A stretch of 64,000 nt of DNA from Streptomyces iranensis (GTDB lineage: Bacteria; Actinomycetota; Actinomycetes; Streptomycetales; Streptomycetaceae): contig NZ_JAGGLR010000002.1 of assembly GCF_017874715.1 (NCBI RefSeq), positions 310,001-374,000 on the forward strand, written 5' to 3'. The notes under the pieces were generated by a model, which saw nothing but the letters and a program-made list of their open reading frames with translations, did no database searches and had not been told where the DNA came from. Positions 44,177-53,261 of the stretch are shown one piece after another; the stretch's first letter is position 1, and every line of letters starts with the position of its first letter. A program made the position numbers and the translations under genes.

Positions 44177-45061
44177 TCAGTCGTTGGTGAAGTAATGGCC
44201 GTCGTCGAGGTCGGCGATCAGGCCGGGGTGGACCGGCTCCCAGCCCAGCAACCGCCTGGTGTCCGCGTTGGGCATGGTGATGTCCATCGTGATGAACGGG
44301 AAGCCCGTGAAGTGGTCCGCGGCCTGTTCAGCCGGGATGCTCACGGCCGGGACGTCCAGGTGGCGGCCGATGGTCTCGGCGATCTCGCGCACCGTGATGC
44401 CTTCCTCGGCCGCGGCGTACAGCTGCGAGCCGGCCGGGGCCTTCTCCAGCGCCAGCCGGTAGAGGCGGCCGACGTCCAGGGTGTGACCGGCGGGCCAGCG
44501 GTTGGTGCCGTCGCCGACGTAGCCGGACACGCCCGTGTCGCGGGCGATCTTGATCAGCATCGGGATGAAACCGGCCCGGTCCCGCGTGCTGTGGGTCACC
44601 GGCGGGATCGCGACGAGCACGGTCCGCACACCGCGTTCGGTGAAGTCCTTGATCGCGCGCCCGACGGCGGAGCGGGGGTTGGCGTCTATCGCCGCGTCGC
44701 GCCGCGCGTCGCCGGTGTGTGTGAAGCCGACGCCGATGAGGGTCTTGTCCGTGCCGGCCAGCGCGTCGCCGAATGCCCGCACCACGGCCAGGTCGACCGC
44801 CACCGCGTCGGCGAACCTCCCGGCGGGGATGGCGTCGTGATTGAACGCGAGGTGGACGACCGCGTCCGCGTCGGCCGCGGCCTCGCGCAGACCGTCCAGG
44901 TCGTCGAGGTCGCCGCGGCGCACCTCGGCGCCCAGGGCTTCGACGGCGGCGGCCGAGGCGTCGGACCGCGCCAGACCGACGACCTCGTGTCCGGCCTCGA
45001 TCAGTTCGGGCACCACGGCCGATGCGATGTGGCCACTGGCACCGGTGACGAAAACACGCAT
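44177..45061 (-). CDS. Extended SDR / NAD-dependent epimerase-like protein
   Basis: A 294-residue Rossmann protein beginning MRVFVTGASGHIASAVV. It has AVVHLAFNHD and a C-terminal half resembling nucleotide-sugar epimerases and NmrA-like proteins (GDGTNRWPAGHTLDVGRLY). The catalytic YxxxK of classical SDRs is not evident, so it may bind cofactor without standard epimerase chemistry. The ATG at 45061 has AGGAG about eight bases upstream. It diverges from a TetR gene across a long inverted repeat. Confidence 0.85.
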   Translation of the reverse strand: MRVFVTGASGHIASAVVPELIEAGHEVVGLARSDASAAAVEALGAEVRRGDLDDLDGLREAAADADAVVHLAFNHDAIPAGRFADAVAVDLAVVRAFGDALAGTDKTLIGVGFTHTGDARRDAAIDANPRSAVGRAIKDFTERGVRTVLVAIPPVTHSTRDRAGFIPMLIKIARDTGVSGYVGDGTNRWPAGHTLDVGRLYRLALEKAPAGSQLYAAAEEGITVREIAETIGRHLDVPAVSIPAEQAADHFTGFPFITMDITMPNADTRRLLGWEPVHPGLIADLDDGHYFTND

Positions 45062-45102
45062 GCGTAGCTCTCCTGGAGGAATGCTCCGCCCGGGGCGGAG
45101 CG

Positions 45103-45162
45103 AAGTGATGTGACTTGGTAACATCACCATAGCCGAAGTGACGGTACCAAGTCACATCACTT
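45103..45162. promoter_or_regulatory. 18-base inverted repeat, TetR operator pair
   Basis: AAGTGATGTGACTTGGTA (45103-45120) and its exact complement (45145-45162) flank 24 bases. Each half also takes part in a shorter palindrome (GTGATGT...ACATCAC; GTGAC...GTCAC). The right arm runs into TATGCT at -12 to -7 of the tetR ATG, so a bound repressor would cover that promoter. Confidence 0.7.
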
Positions 45163-45173
45163 ATGCTGTGCGC

Positions 45174-45746
45174 ATGGCCCGATGGGAACCGAACGCGCAG
45201 GAACGGCTGGTGCGCGCCGCACTGGAGCTGTTCACCGAGCAGGGCTACGACGCCACCACCGTCAACGAGATCGCCGATCGCGCCGGTCTGACCAAGACCA
45301 CCTTCTTCCGGCACTTCCGCGACAAGCGGGAAGTGCTCTTCGCCGGTCAGGACACGCTCATCCGGCTCCTCACCGACGCGATCGACGCGGCGCCCGGCCC
45401 GGCCACACCGCTCGAAGCGGTCAGCGCGGCCCTCGACGCCCTCACGGCCGCCTTCACGGACGACCGCCGCGACGTCGGCGCCAGGCTCCGCCCGGTCATC
45501 GCCGGTCACACCGAACTGCAGGAGCGCTCCGCGCTGAAGCGCGCCAAACTCGCCGAGGCCATGACGGACGCGCTCCACAAGCGCGGCGTATCCGAACCGA
45601 CCGCGAGCCTCGCCGCCGAACTCGGCATCCGCGCCTTCTACGACGCCTTCGACCAGTGGGCCGATCCGGCGAGCAAGCGCACTCTCACCGAACTCACCCG
45701 CCGCACCCTCGACGAACTCCGCACGGCGCTGGCCGCGCTCGACTAG
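45174..45746 (+). CDS. TetR-family regulator
   Basis: A 190-residue repressor. The N-terminal helix-turn-helix is RLVRAALELFTEQGYDATTV, then IADRAGLTKTTFFRHFRDKR. The C-terminal domain is alanine- and arginine-rich. I start at ATG 45174 (MARWEPN). It has no ribosome binding site and a TATGCT box at -12 to -7, pointing to a leaderless mRNA; the upstream GTG at 45138 lies inside the operator. It probably represses itself and the divergent epimerase-like gene. Confidence 0.92.
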   Translation: MARWEPNAQERLVRAALELFTEQGYDATTVNEIADRAGLTKTTFFRHFRDKREVLFAGQDTLIRLLTDAIDAAPGPATPLEAVSAALDALTAAFTDDRRDVGARLRPVIAGHTELQERSALKRAKLAEAMTDALHKRGVSEPTASLAAELGIRAFYDAFDQWADPASKRTLTELTRRTLDELRTALAALD

Positions 45747-45759
45747 CACTCGCCCACCC

Positions 45760-45978
45760 CGCCTGGCCGCCCAGGGACTGGTGGAGCGCAGGCCGGGCCA
45801 CGGACGCCGCATCGAACATCGCCTCACACCCACCGGCGAACAGACCCTGGCCGCCGGCCACCAGGTCAGCGAGAAGGTCCTGGAGGAGTGTTTCTCACCC
45901 CTCCCGGCCGCGGACCGGGCAGCCCTGCTCGGCCTGCTGCGACAGCTCAACGAGGAGGCCCCGCCCTCATCGACCTGA
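45760..45978 (+). pseudogene. C-terminal remnant of a MarR-family regulator
   Basis: The frame encodes RLAAQGLVERRPGHGRRIEH (wing of a winged helix), then RLTPTGEQTLAAGHQVSEKV and a terminal helix ending LLRQLNEEAPPSST. This is the last third of a MarR protein. The first helices and recognition helix are missing, and the frame runs directly up to the tetR stop with no start or ribosome binding site. Confidence 0.5.
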
Positions 45979-45998
45979 CGACCTGACGTCAGCCACCC

Positions 45999-46685
45999 TC
46001 AGGTGTCCCGGCCGTAGAGCGCGGCGATGTCCTCGGCGCCGGCCCACCGGCTGTAAGTGGGCTGCTGTGGCCACCCGTCGGGCGAGTCCTGCCATTCCTC
46101 CTGCCGCCCGTACGGCAACAGGTCGATCAGCGCGAAGGAGTGGCTGAGCTGTTCGGTGCCACGGCCGTTGGTGTGCCAGGTGCGGTAGACGGTGTCGCCG
46201 TCGCGCAGGAACACATTGACGGCGAATCCGCCGCCGGGCGGGGCGCCGACGTCGGTACCGAACGGGCTGTTCGCCGTGGAGTACCAGGCCATCGTGTTCC
46301 CCACCCGCCGCTTGTAGGCGAGTGCCTCGTCGATCGGGCCCTGGGTGACGATGACGAACCGGGCGTCGTAGTCGCCCAGGAACTCCAGCCTGGTGAACTG
46401 CGAGGTGAACCCCGTACAGCCCGGACACTGCCACTGCTCGCCGGGAAACCACATGTGGTTGTAGACGATCAGCTGCTTCCTGCCGTCGAAGAGGTCCACC
46501 AGCCGAACCGGTCCGTCCTCGCCCTCGAGGGTGTAGTCGGGCATCTCGACCATCGGCAGGCGGCGGCGCTGGGCGGCGATCGCGTCGAGTTCCCTGGTCG
46601 CGGCCTTCTCCCGGACACGCAGCGCTTCGAGCTCACGCCGCCAGGTGTCGGCGTCCACGACGGACGGCAGTGCGTTGGTGGTCAT
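45999..46685 (-). CDS. DUF899 thioredoxin-like family protein
   Basis: A 228-residue protein of the DUF899 family. The conserved parts are WRRELEALRVREKAATRELD at the start, RRRLPMVEMPDYTLEGEDG, LIVYNHMWFPGEQWQCPGCT with a CPGC redox-like motif, and the C-terminal FALIDLLPYGRQEEWQDSPD. The ATG at 46685 fits the family. It diverges from a PP2C phosphatase. The function of DUF899 is not established; the thioredoxin-like fold suggests redox or arylsulfotransferase-like chemistry. Confidence 0.88.
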   Translation of the reverse strand: MTTNALPSVVDADTWRRELEALRVREKAATRELDAIAAQRRRLPMVEMPDYTLEGEDGPVRLVDLFDGRKQLIVYNHMWFPGEQWQCPGCTGFTSQFTRLEFLGDYDARFVIVTQGPIDEALAYKRRVGNTMAWYSTANSPFGTDVGAPPGGGFAVNVFLRDGDTVYRTWHTNGRGTEQLSHSFALIDLLPYGRQEEWQDSPDGWPQQPTYSRWAGAEDIAALYGRDT

Positions 46686-46832
46686 GCCATGGTCCCTTCC
46701 TGATCATGTGTGTGGCGTGCATTCCATAGGTGTGGACCGCGCTCGGTCGTCGAACTCATCGGTGGCCGGCCACTCCGATCGGCAAAGCCCCGACCGCCGT
46801 CCGGGCGCGTTACCCTTTTTGCAGGACATCGA

Positions 46833-46842
46833 CCGATATCGG
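46833..46842. promoter_or_regulatory. CCGATATCGG palindrome upstream of the second PP2C phosphatase
   Basis: A perfect 10-base palindrome 21 bases before the phosphatase start, next to an unusual T6 run near 46814. A possible operator or promoter element. Confidence 0.3.
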
Positions 46843-46862
46843 TGGCTACGGAGGGTATCGGG

Positions 46863-48986
46863 ATGGCGGGTAGAGCCGGGGCCGATTCCGAGGCGAAGCG
46901 GATGCCGGCCGGCTTCGCGGACGTGCCCGAGGCACCCGCTCCGGCCCTCGCTCTCCTGGGCTCCGACGGCACCATCCTGGCGTGGGGAGAGGGCTGTCGG
47001 CGGCTGCTCGGGCACCGCGCGGAGGACGTCGTGGGGCTGCCGGTGCGGGAGCTGCTGGAGACCCCGGCCGAAGCGGTGCGGTGGTCCTCGGCCCCGGGAG
47101 ACATGGGGAAGCATGGCCGCCGACGGGCCGCCAACGCCGTCGTGAGGGTCCGGCACCGGGACGGCGAGCGGTTCCGTCTGACGGTGGAGACCATCGCGCT
47201 GACCGGCGGAGACGGTGCGAGCTGCTGGTTCGTGGCCGTCACCGGGGCGCCGGACGGAGTGCGGACCGCCGACGCCGAAGCGGCGCTTCTGGACCGGTCA
47301 CCGCTGGCCGTGGCGGTGTGGGACACGCGCACACGGCTGCTGTGGTCGAACCGGGCCTGCCGCGAGATCGTGGGCCGCTCCGAGGTGGACCCGCCCACCC
47401 GGTCCACGCGGCGCGCCGTGCGCGGTTTCGACCGGACCACCATCGAGCCGGTGATACGGCGGGTGCTGACCTCGCGGGAGCCGGTCGGCGACCATGTGCT
47501 GCGATGGGTGTCGCCGGAGCACGGCCGGGAGGTCGTCTTCTCCTCCTCCGTCTTTCCCCTCGCCCCCGAGGGCGGTGACCCACTGGGCGTGTGCACCGTC
47601 TCGTTGATCACCAAGAGCGGGGAGCGCGAGCGGCTCGCGCTGCTCGGCAGGGCGGCCAATCAGATCGGCACCACGCTCGATGTGATGACGACCGCGCAGG
47701 AACTCGCGGACACGGCCGTCCCCGCCCTCGCCGACTACGTCACGGTGGATCTGGCCGATGCCGTCCCGCTGGGCGGGGAGCCACTGAAGCGGATGTCCGA
47801 GGCCGCCTCCGGCCTCCCCGTCTTCCGCCGCGCGGGTCAGTCCTCCATTCACGGCGGTATGCCCGAGGCCGCCTTCCTGGTGGGGGATGTGGTGTACGTA
47901 CCGCCCGGATCGCCGTTCCTCACCGCGCTGTACAGGGACGAGTCCTACTTCGAGCCGGCCATGAGGACCGGCCCGGGGACCTGGCTCGACCGTGACCCCC
48001 GGCGCCGACAGCTCATCCACGACACCGGTATGCACTCGGTGATGATGATCCCGCTCAGGGCCCGCGGCACCATCCTCGGCATCGCCGTGTTCACGCGGAC
48101 CGACAACGCCGTGCCCTTCTCCCAGGACGATCTGCTGCTGGCCGAGGAACTCTGCGTCCAAGCGGCGCTGAGCCTGGACAACGCCCGCCGCTACACACGG
48201 GAGCGGTGCGCCGCCCTCGCCCTGCAGCGCAGTCTCCTGCCGCAGGAGCTGTCGGGCGGCGCCGCGGTGGACCTGGCCGGCCGCTATCTGCCGTCGGACC
48301 GGCACGAAGGGGTGGGCGGGGACTGGATGGACGCCATCGAGCTGCCGGGCGACCGGATCGCCCTGGTCATCGGCGACGTCATCGGCCATGGCATCAACGC
48401 AGCCGCCGCCATGGGCAGGATGCGCACCGCGGTCCACACCCTCGCCGCCCTCGACCAGCACCCCGAGGAACTGCTCGACCACCTGGACAAGGTCACCGCC
48501 CGGCTCGCCGAGACCGGCACCTGGTCCCCGGGGTACTCGTCGGTCACCGGCGGAACCTGCCTCTACGCCGTCTACGACCCGGCCACCCGCCTCTGCACCC
48601 TGGCCCGCGCCGGACATCCGCCGCCGATGCTGGTGGCCCCCGACGGCCACGCCAGGATCGCCGACACACCGGTGGGCCCGCCGCTCGGAATCGGCACCGG
48701 ACGTTATGAATCCGTCGATCTGGAGCTCTCCGAGGGGAGCCTGCTCGCCTTCTTCACCGACGGACTGGTGGAGACCCGGCACGGCGACATCGACACGGGT
48801 CTCGACCGGCTGCTCGCCGCACTGCAACGCCCCTCGGCGAGCCTCGAGGACCTGTGCGCCCGCGTCATCACGAGGATGACCACGGACGCTCCCCCGGAGG
48901 ACGACATCGCTCTCCTCATGGCACGGACACGCGCCGACGACGGCCGGGCGACCGCCCACGGGGAGCACCGCGGGCCGTCGGCCTGA
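46863..48986 (+). CDS. PAS-PAS-GAF-PP2C serine phosphatase
   Basis: A 707-residue cytoplasmic RsbU-type phosphatase. Two PAS-like domains (about residues 25-135, LGSDGTILAWGEGCRRLLGH; and 140-255, LAVAVWDTRTRLLWSN) are followed by a GAF domain (about 265-445, with MMIPLRARGTILGIAVF). The PP2C domain (about 470-690) has GGDWMDAIELPGDRI, IGDVIGHGINAAAAMG and PPEDDIALLMAR. The ATG at 46863 follows GGAGGG. It likely controls a stress sigma-factor network in response to a small ligand; no anti-sigma gene is near. Confidence 0.93.
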   Translation: MAGRAGADSEAKRMPAGFADVPEAPAPALALLGSDGTILAWGEGCRRLLGHRAEDVVGLPVRELLETPAEAVRWSSAPGDMGKHGRRRAANAVVRVRHRDGERFRLTVETIALTGGDGASCWFVAVTGAPDGVRTADAEAALLDRSPLAVAVWDTRTRLLWSNRACREIVGRSEVDPPTRSTRRAVRGFDRTTIEPVIRRVLTSREPVGDHVLRWVSPEHGREVVFSSSVFPLAPEGGDPLGVCTVSLITKSGERERLALLGRAANQIGTTLDVMTTAQELADTAVPALADYVTVDLADAVPLGGEPLKRMSEAASGLPVFRRAGQSSIHGGMPEAAFLVGDVVYVPPGSPFLTALYRDESYFEPAMRTGPGTWLDRDPRRRQLIHDTGMHSVMMIPLRARGTILGIAVFTRTDNAVPFSQDDLLLAEELCVQAALSLDNARRYTRERCAALALQRSLLPQELSGGAAVDLAGRYLPSDRHEGVGGDWMDAIELPGDRIALVIGDVIGHGINAAAAMGRMRTAVHTLAALDQHPEELLDHLDKVTARLAETGTWSPGYSSVTGGTCLYAVYDPATRLCTLARAGHPPPMLVAPDGHARIADTPVGPPLGIGTGRYESVDLELSEGSLLAFFTDGLVETRHGDIDTGLDRLLAALQRPSASLEDLCARVITRMTTDAPPEDDIALLMARTRADDGRATAHGEHRGPSA

Positions 48987-48999
48987 CGCCCACCGTCCA

Positions 49000-49923
49000 T
49001 CACGGGACCGTGGGGGCGGCGACCTCCCGCAGCAGCCCCATCACGGCCTGGGCGCGCGCGGTCTGGGTCATGCCCTTCACCGAGGCGATCTTGACTTCGA
49101 GCGGCGGGCTTCCGTCCCGCAGCTCCAGTTCCGCGATCTCGCCGCCGCCGTAGGTCTGGCTGGTCGCCGGCCGCTGGTTCAGCACGGAGTATCCGAGCCC
49201 CCGGGCCACCAGGGAACGCACCGTTTCATAGCTCCGGGTGCGGTAGCGGACATCGGGCGCGGTGCCGGTGGCGGCCACCAGCGAGCGGAAGTAGTCGCGG
49301 CTGTGCGGCAGGTCGAGCAGGACCAGGGGTTCCGCGGACAGTTCGGCCAGCTCCACGGTGCCCTGCCGGGCCAGCGGATGATCGGCCGGGACGATGACGT
49401 AGGCCGGGGCCCGCGCGATGGTCTCGCTGCGCAGGTCCGGCTCTGCCGACAGCCCCAGGCCGTAGGTGAGGGCGAAGTCGATGCGCCCCGCGCCCAGGGC
49501 CTGGACGAGCTGATCCGTCTCCGCCTCCACCACGTCGATCTCGATGCCCGGGTAGCGGCGGGTGCACTCGCTGAACAGGGGCGGCAGATAGTACGGGGCC
49601 AGCGTCACGAAGCAGCCGACGGCCACCGGCCCGGAGATCGTCTCGCCGTCTCCCCTGGCCTCCCGCTCGACCTCACGCGCACGGGCCAGCAGCTCCCGCG
49701 CATGGCTCCGAAGCCGCTCCCCCGCGGGCGTCAGGGTCAGTCCCCGGCCCCTGCGGCGGATGAACAGCTGCACCCGCAGATCGCGCTCCAGGTTGTGAAT
49801 GGCCGCGGACACGGCGGACTGCGCGATGTGGAGCGCCCCCGACGCCTCCGTCATCGAACCGCGCTCGGCGGCCTCGAGGAAGTAGCGGAGTTGCAGGAGG
49901 GTGAAACCCACCGGTGACGTCAT
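49000..49923 (-). CDS. LysR-family regulator of the FMO cassette
   Basis: A 307-residue LysR regulator. The N-terminal winged helix-turn-helix is LLQLRYFLEAAERGSMTEAS, then ALHIAQSAVSAAIHNLERDL. The effector domain has GPVAVGCFVTLAPYYLPPL and LALTYGLGLS-like strands. The start at ATG 49923 is clear. It is the last gene of the minus-strand cassette, 83 bases after the MFS stop and converging with the phosphatase gene (13-base gap). It may act on the palindrome at 55123-55148. Confidence 0.92.
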   Translation of the reverse strand: MTSPVGFTLLQLRYFLEAAERGSMTEASGALHIAQSAVSAAIHNLERDLRVQLFIRRRGRGLTLTPAGERLRSHARELLARAREVEREARGDGETISGPVAVGCFVTLAPYYLPPLFSECTRRYPGIEIDVVEAETDQLVQALGAGRIDFALTYGLGLSAEPDLRSETIARAPAYVIVPADHPLARQGTVELAELSAEPLVLLDLPHSRDYFRSLVAATGTAPDVRYRTRSYETVRSLVARGLGYSVLNQRPATSQTYGGGEIAELELRDGSPPLEVKIASVKGMTQTARAQAVMGLLREVAAPTVP

Positions 49924-49959
49924 GCGTGACCCTCGCGCCTGGTGATCGGTGTCCGTGCC

Positions 49960-50005
49960 GGTGCCGACCCTATGCGGCGGCGGGTGCCGACCCTGTGCGG
50001 CGGCG
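49960..50005. repeat. 23-base tandem duplication
   Basis: Two adjacent 23-base copies (49960-49982 and 49983-50005) differ at one base. They fill the gap between the MFS stop and the LysR start. Confidence 0.7.
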
Positions 50006-50006
50006 C

Positions 50007-51359
50007 CTATGGGCGCTCAGGGGGCGCGTCGGCGACGTCCTCGGGGCGCAGCAGGGCGGACCCGGCGGTCTCCTTCAGGGACATGGCGGCGATGAGACCG
50101 CCGGCGGCGAACACCATCAGGTAGGGGCCGGGCAGCAGAGTGGAGCCGGTCGCCGAGATGAGCACGGTCATCAGGTACGGCACCGTGCCGGCGAACAGGG
50201 CGGCGGTGAGGTTGTAGGCGATGGACAGGCCGCTCTGGCGGGTGCGGGTGGGGAAGATCTCCGCCGACCACACCGCGTAGGTGCCGAGGATCGCGGCGAG
50301 GATCGCGCCGAGCAGCAGACCGGCGATCCAGGTTCCGGCGAGTCCGGTCCGCATGAGGAGGAACGCGGGGGTGGCGGCGACCAGGAGGGCCGCGGTGGCG
50401 CCGACGAAGACCGGTTTGCGTCCCACGCGGTCGGACAGCAGCCCGAACACCGGGACCAGCACCAGCCCCAGCAGCGAGATCACCGTGGACAGCAGGGCCG
50501 CGTTGCCTGCCGAGTGCCCCAGGTGGTCGGTCTCGTAGGTGACCAGATACGTCAGCACCGCGTAGAAGGGCACATGCATGGCCGCCATCAGACCCGCCGC
50601 CTGGAGCAGCTGCCGCTTGTGGTGGCGGAGCAGCTCCCGTACGGGGGTGCGCGGCACGGCGTCGTTGGCCTCGAGTGTCCGGTACTCGGGGGTGTCCTCG
50701 ATCTTGTTGCGGATGATGAAGCCGATGACGCCGAGCGGCGCGGAGATGAGGAAGGGGACGCGCCAGCCCCAGGAGGTCAGCTGGGCCTCGTCGAGCCCGG
50801 TCGACAGCAGCAGGTAGACGAACGATCCGGCGAGGAAGCCCAGCAGGGAGCCGACCTCCAGCCAGCTCACCCCGAATCCGCGGCGGCGCCGGGGGGCGCT
50901 CTCGGCGAGGAAGCTCGCCGCGCTGCCGAACTCGCCGCCCGCCGCGAATCCCTGGATCAGACGCAGGATCACCAGGAGCACCGGGGCGCCGACCCCGATC
51001 GCGGCGTAGCCGGGGAGCAGACCTATGGTCAGGGTCGCGCCGGACATCATGAAGATGACCAGCGACAGCGTGCGCTTGCGGCCGATCCGGTCGCCGAGCG
51101 GCCCGAACACCATGGCACCGATGGGCCGGATGCCGAAGGACACGGCGAACACGCCGAACACGGCGAGCAGTCCGGTGGTGCTGTTCTCGTCCGGGAAGAA
51201 CACGGTCGCGACCGTACCGGCGAGATACGCGTAGGCGGCCCAGTCGAACCAGTGCACGAACACGCCGACGGCTCCCGCGGCAACGCTTCTGCGCAGCGCG
51301 ACGGCGTCGGTGGCCACCTCGACCTCGGTCGTGGTGACGTCGGTGTGAGTGGTGGGCAT
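50007..51359 (-). CDS. MHS-family MFS transporter
   Basis: A 450-residue metabolite:H+ symporter-type MFS with about 12 hydrophobic segments. The features are VHWFDWAAYAYLAGTVATVF in TM1, PIGAMVFGPLGDRIGRKRTL (motif A) and RLIQGFAAGGEFGSAASFL. The ATG at 51359 has AAGGAGG six bases upstream; the longer frame is not needed. It probably imports the carboxylated substrate that the upstream enzymes degrade. Confidence 0.9.
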   Translation of the reverse strand: MPTTHTDVTTTEVEVATDAVALRRSVAAGAVGVFVHWFDWAAYAYLAGTVATVFFPDENSTTGLLAVFGVFAVSFGIRPIGAMVFGPLGDRIGRKRTLSLVIFMMSGATLTIGLLPGYAAIGVGAPVLLVILRLIQGFAAGGEFGSAASFLAESAPRRRRGFGVSWLEVGSLLGFLAGSFVYLLLSTGLDEAQLTSWGWRVPFLISAPLGVIGFIIRNKIEDTPEYRTLEANDAVPRTPVRELLRHHKRQLLQAAGLMAAMHVPFYAVLTYLVTYETDHLGHSAGNAALLSTVISLLGLVLVPVFGLLSDRVGRKPVFVGATAALLVAATPAFLLMRTGLAGTWIAGLLLGAILAAILGTYAVWSAEIFPTRTRQSGLSIAYNLTAALFAGTVPYLMTVLISATGSTLLPGPYLMVFAAGGLIAAMSLKETAGSALLRPEDVADAPPERP

Positions 51360-51417
51360 TGCGCGCCTCCTTGGGGATGGGGTGGAAGAAGCCGGAGCTG
51401 TGCGGGTCCCGCCTCGG

Positions 51418-52590
51418 TCAGTGGCTCGCGGATCGGGCCGGGCCGCGGTCCACACCGGTCCAGGCCAGCGCCGTCGCGCCGTCCAGCAGGGCCCGCTGGG
51501 CCGTCCCGCCCACGCAGAACGCGGCGAACTCGTGCTGGTGGTTGGTGGCGGGCAGCGAGCCGATGCCGATGTAGGGGTGGATGGCGGGCACCACCTGCGA
51601 GACGTTGCCCATGTCGGTGGAGGCGCGGTTCATCCGGGCGGCCTGCCCGGGGGGCGCGAACTCCCGCCCCAGGGCGAGGGCGTTCGCGCGGTAGTGGCCG
51701 AGGGCGGTCTCGTCGTTACGGAACTCCGCGTACGGCTTGCTCTCCGGCTCGATCTCCAGCTCGCACCCGGTGGCGAGGGCGCCCGCCTCGAAGGCCCGCA
51801 TGACCCGTGGTTCGAGCCGGGCCAGTTCGGCGAGGGTTTCCGCCCTGACGTACCAGCGGCCGGTGGCCCGCTCCGGGATGGCGTTCGGGGCGTCCCCGGC
51901 GTGGGTCACCACACCGTGCACCCGGGTGGAGGACGGCAGTTGCTGGCGGAGCAGCCCGATCGCGACCTGGGCCACGGTGAAGGCGTCGGCCGCGTTGACC
52001 CCGGCCTCGGGGTAGGCCGCGGCGTGCGCGGAGCTGCCGGTGTAGGAGATCTTGGAGTGGCTGACCGCGAACGGACGGGCCTCGGCGACGTCCACCGGCG
52101 CCGGGTGCGCCATCATCGCCAGGTCCACCCCCGCGAAGGCGCCCCGGTCGAGCATCTCGACCTTGCCGCCACCGCCCTCCTCCGCCGGGGTGCCGTAGAC
52201 CTCGACGGTGAGGCCCGCGTCGTCGGCGACGGCGGCCAGGCCCAGCGCGGCGCCGACCGAGCTCGCCGCGATGAGATTGTGCCCGCACGCGTGGCCGAGG
52301 CCGGGCAGCGCGTCGTACTCGGCACACAGCGCGATCCGGACCGGCCCGCTGCCGAACCGGGCGTGGAAGGCGGTGTCCAGGCCCAGGTAGGAGGAGGTGA
52401 CGTCGAATCCGGCGCGGTCCAGCGGCTCGGGCACGGCGGCCGCCGCCCGGTGCTCCTCCCAGGCGGTCTCCGGGTCGGCGTGCAGCCGCTCGGACAGCCG
52501 GATCAGCTCCTCGGCGTGCCGCTCGACCTCGTGCCGGGCGGCCTCTTTCAGCGGCCCCGATGTCCCCGATGTCCCCATCACCCCCATCAC
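51418..52590 (-). CDS. M20-family amidohydrolase
   Basis: A 390-residue zinc aminoacylase/amidohydrolase of the M20D type. Metal-site motifs are AEYDALPGLGHACGHN (Asp/His ligands), GTPAEEGGGGK (catalytic Glu pair) and MAHPAP. The lid domain has SYTGSSAHAAAYPEAGVNA. The GTG at 52590 overlaps the DUF1028 stop (GTGA). It likely cleaves an N-acyl amide bond, as in the AbgB-like and hippurate-hydrolase-like enzymes. Confidence 0.92.
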   Translation of the reverse strand: MMGVMGTSGTSGPLKEAARHEVERHAEELIRLSERLHADPETAWEEHRAAAAVPEPLDRAGFDVTSSYLGLDTAFHARFGSGPVRIALCAEYDALPGLGHACGHNLIAASSVGAALGLAAVADDAGLTVEVYGTPAEEGGGGKVEMLDRGAFAGVDLAMMAHPAPVDVAEARPFAVSHSKISYTGSSAHAAAYPEAGVNAADAFTVAQVAIGLLRQQLPSSTRVHGVVTHAGDAPNAIPERATGRWYVRAETLAELARLEPRVMRAFEAGALATGCELEIEPESKPYAEFRNDETALGHYRANALALGREFAPPGQAARMNRASTDMGNVSQVVPAIHPYIGIGSLPATNHQHEFAAFCVGGTAQRALLDGATALAWTGVDRGPARSASH

Positions 52591-53261
52591 CGATCGCCCG
52601 GCACGCCGTACGAGGGGGCGGAGGCGGGATCGAGTCCACGGCGTACGTAGTCGTCCCGCTGCGGCAGCCAGACGGCGAGGAGTCCGGCGAGCCGGTCGAC
52701 GGGGTCATCGGCCCAGTCCACGCGCAGATCGGTCACCCGCCAGTCCACGTCCGCGACGACCGCGAGGCCCGCGGAGTGCACCGGCCCCTCCTCGCCACCG
52801 GCCGCGACGGCCGCCTGCAGGGCGGTGACCAGCCGCTCCTCCAGCTCCCCCGGGGCCGCGGAGTACGCGTCGAGGAGCACGCCGGGGATGTGCTCGCCGC
52901 ACAGCATGTTGCCGGCCGCCACCGCGCCCTCGGCGGTGGCCGAGGCGTATGTGCCCAGGGTGTGCGAACCGCTGTAGGCGAACCCGGGCCCGGAGCGGCC
53001 CACCACGGTCAGCTGACGGTAGGCGATGGACTTCGCGTTGCGCGCCGCGCCGGTGACACCGGCCAGGGCGCGTGCCGCGTCACCGTGGTCCGCCAGCCCC
53101 TCCAGCAGGCTCGTGCCGAGCGTGGGGTCGGTGACGTTCTGCGAAGCCGCCGCGCCGATCCCGGGCCGCAGATGGGCGACCCGGGCGGCGACCGCCGGAC
53201 TGGACGAGCCGGCCACGATGCCGAACCGCTCGCCGTCGCGGACCACCAGGGAGAACGTCAT
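52587..53261 (-). CDS. DUF1028 Ntn-hydrolase-like protein
   Basis: A 224-residue DUF1028 protein. MTFSLVVRDGERFGIVAGSS starts the Ntn-type core. GIGAAASQNVTDPTLG and GLLDAYS-like segments follow, with GNMLCGEHIPG in the middle. Length is typical (about 220-230). The start at ATG 53261 overlaps the RidA stop by four bases. The family is predicted to be an amide hydrolase of the Ntn fold, without a known substrate; its place between RidA and M20 points to an amide intermediate. Confidence 0.88.
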   Translation of the reverse strand: MTFSLVVRDGERFGIVAGSSSPAVAARVAHLRPGIGAAASQNVTDPTLGTSLLEGLADHGDAARALAGVTGAARNAKSIAYRQLTVVGRSGPGFAYSGSHTLGTYASATAEGAVAAGNMLCGEHIPGVLLDAYSAAPGELEERLVTALQAAVAAGGEEGPVHSAGLAVVADVDWRVTDLRVDWADDPVDRLAGLLAVWLPQRDDYVRRGLDPASAPSYGVPGDR

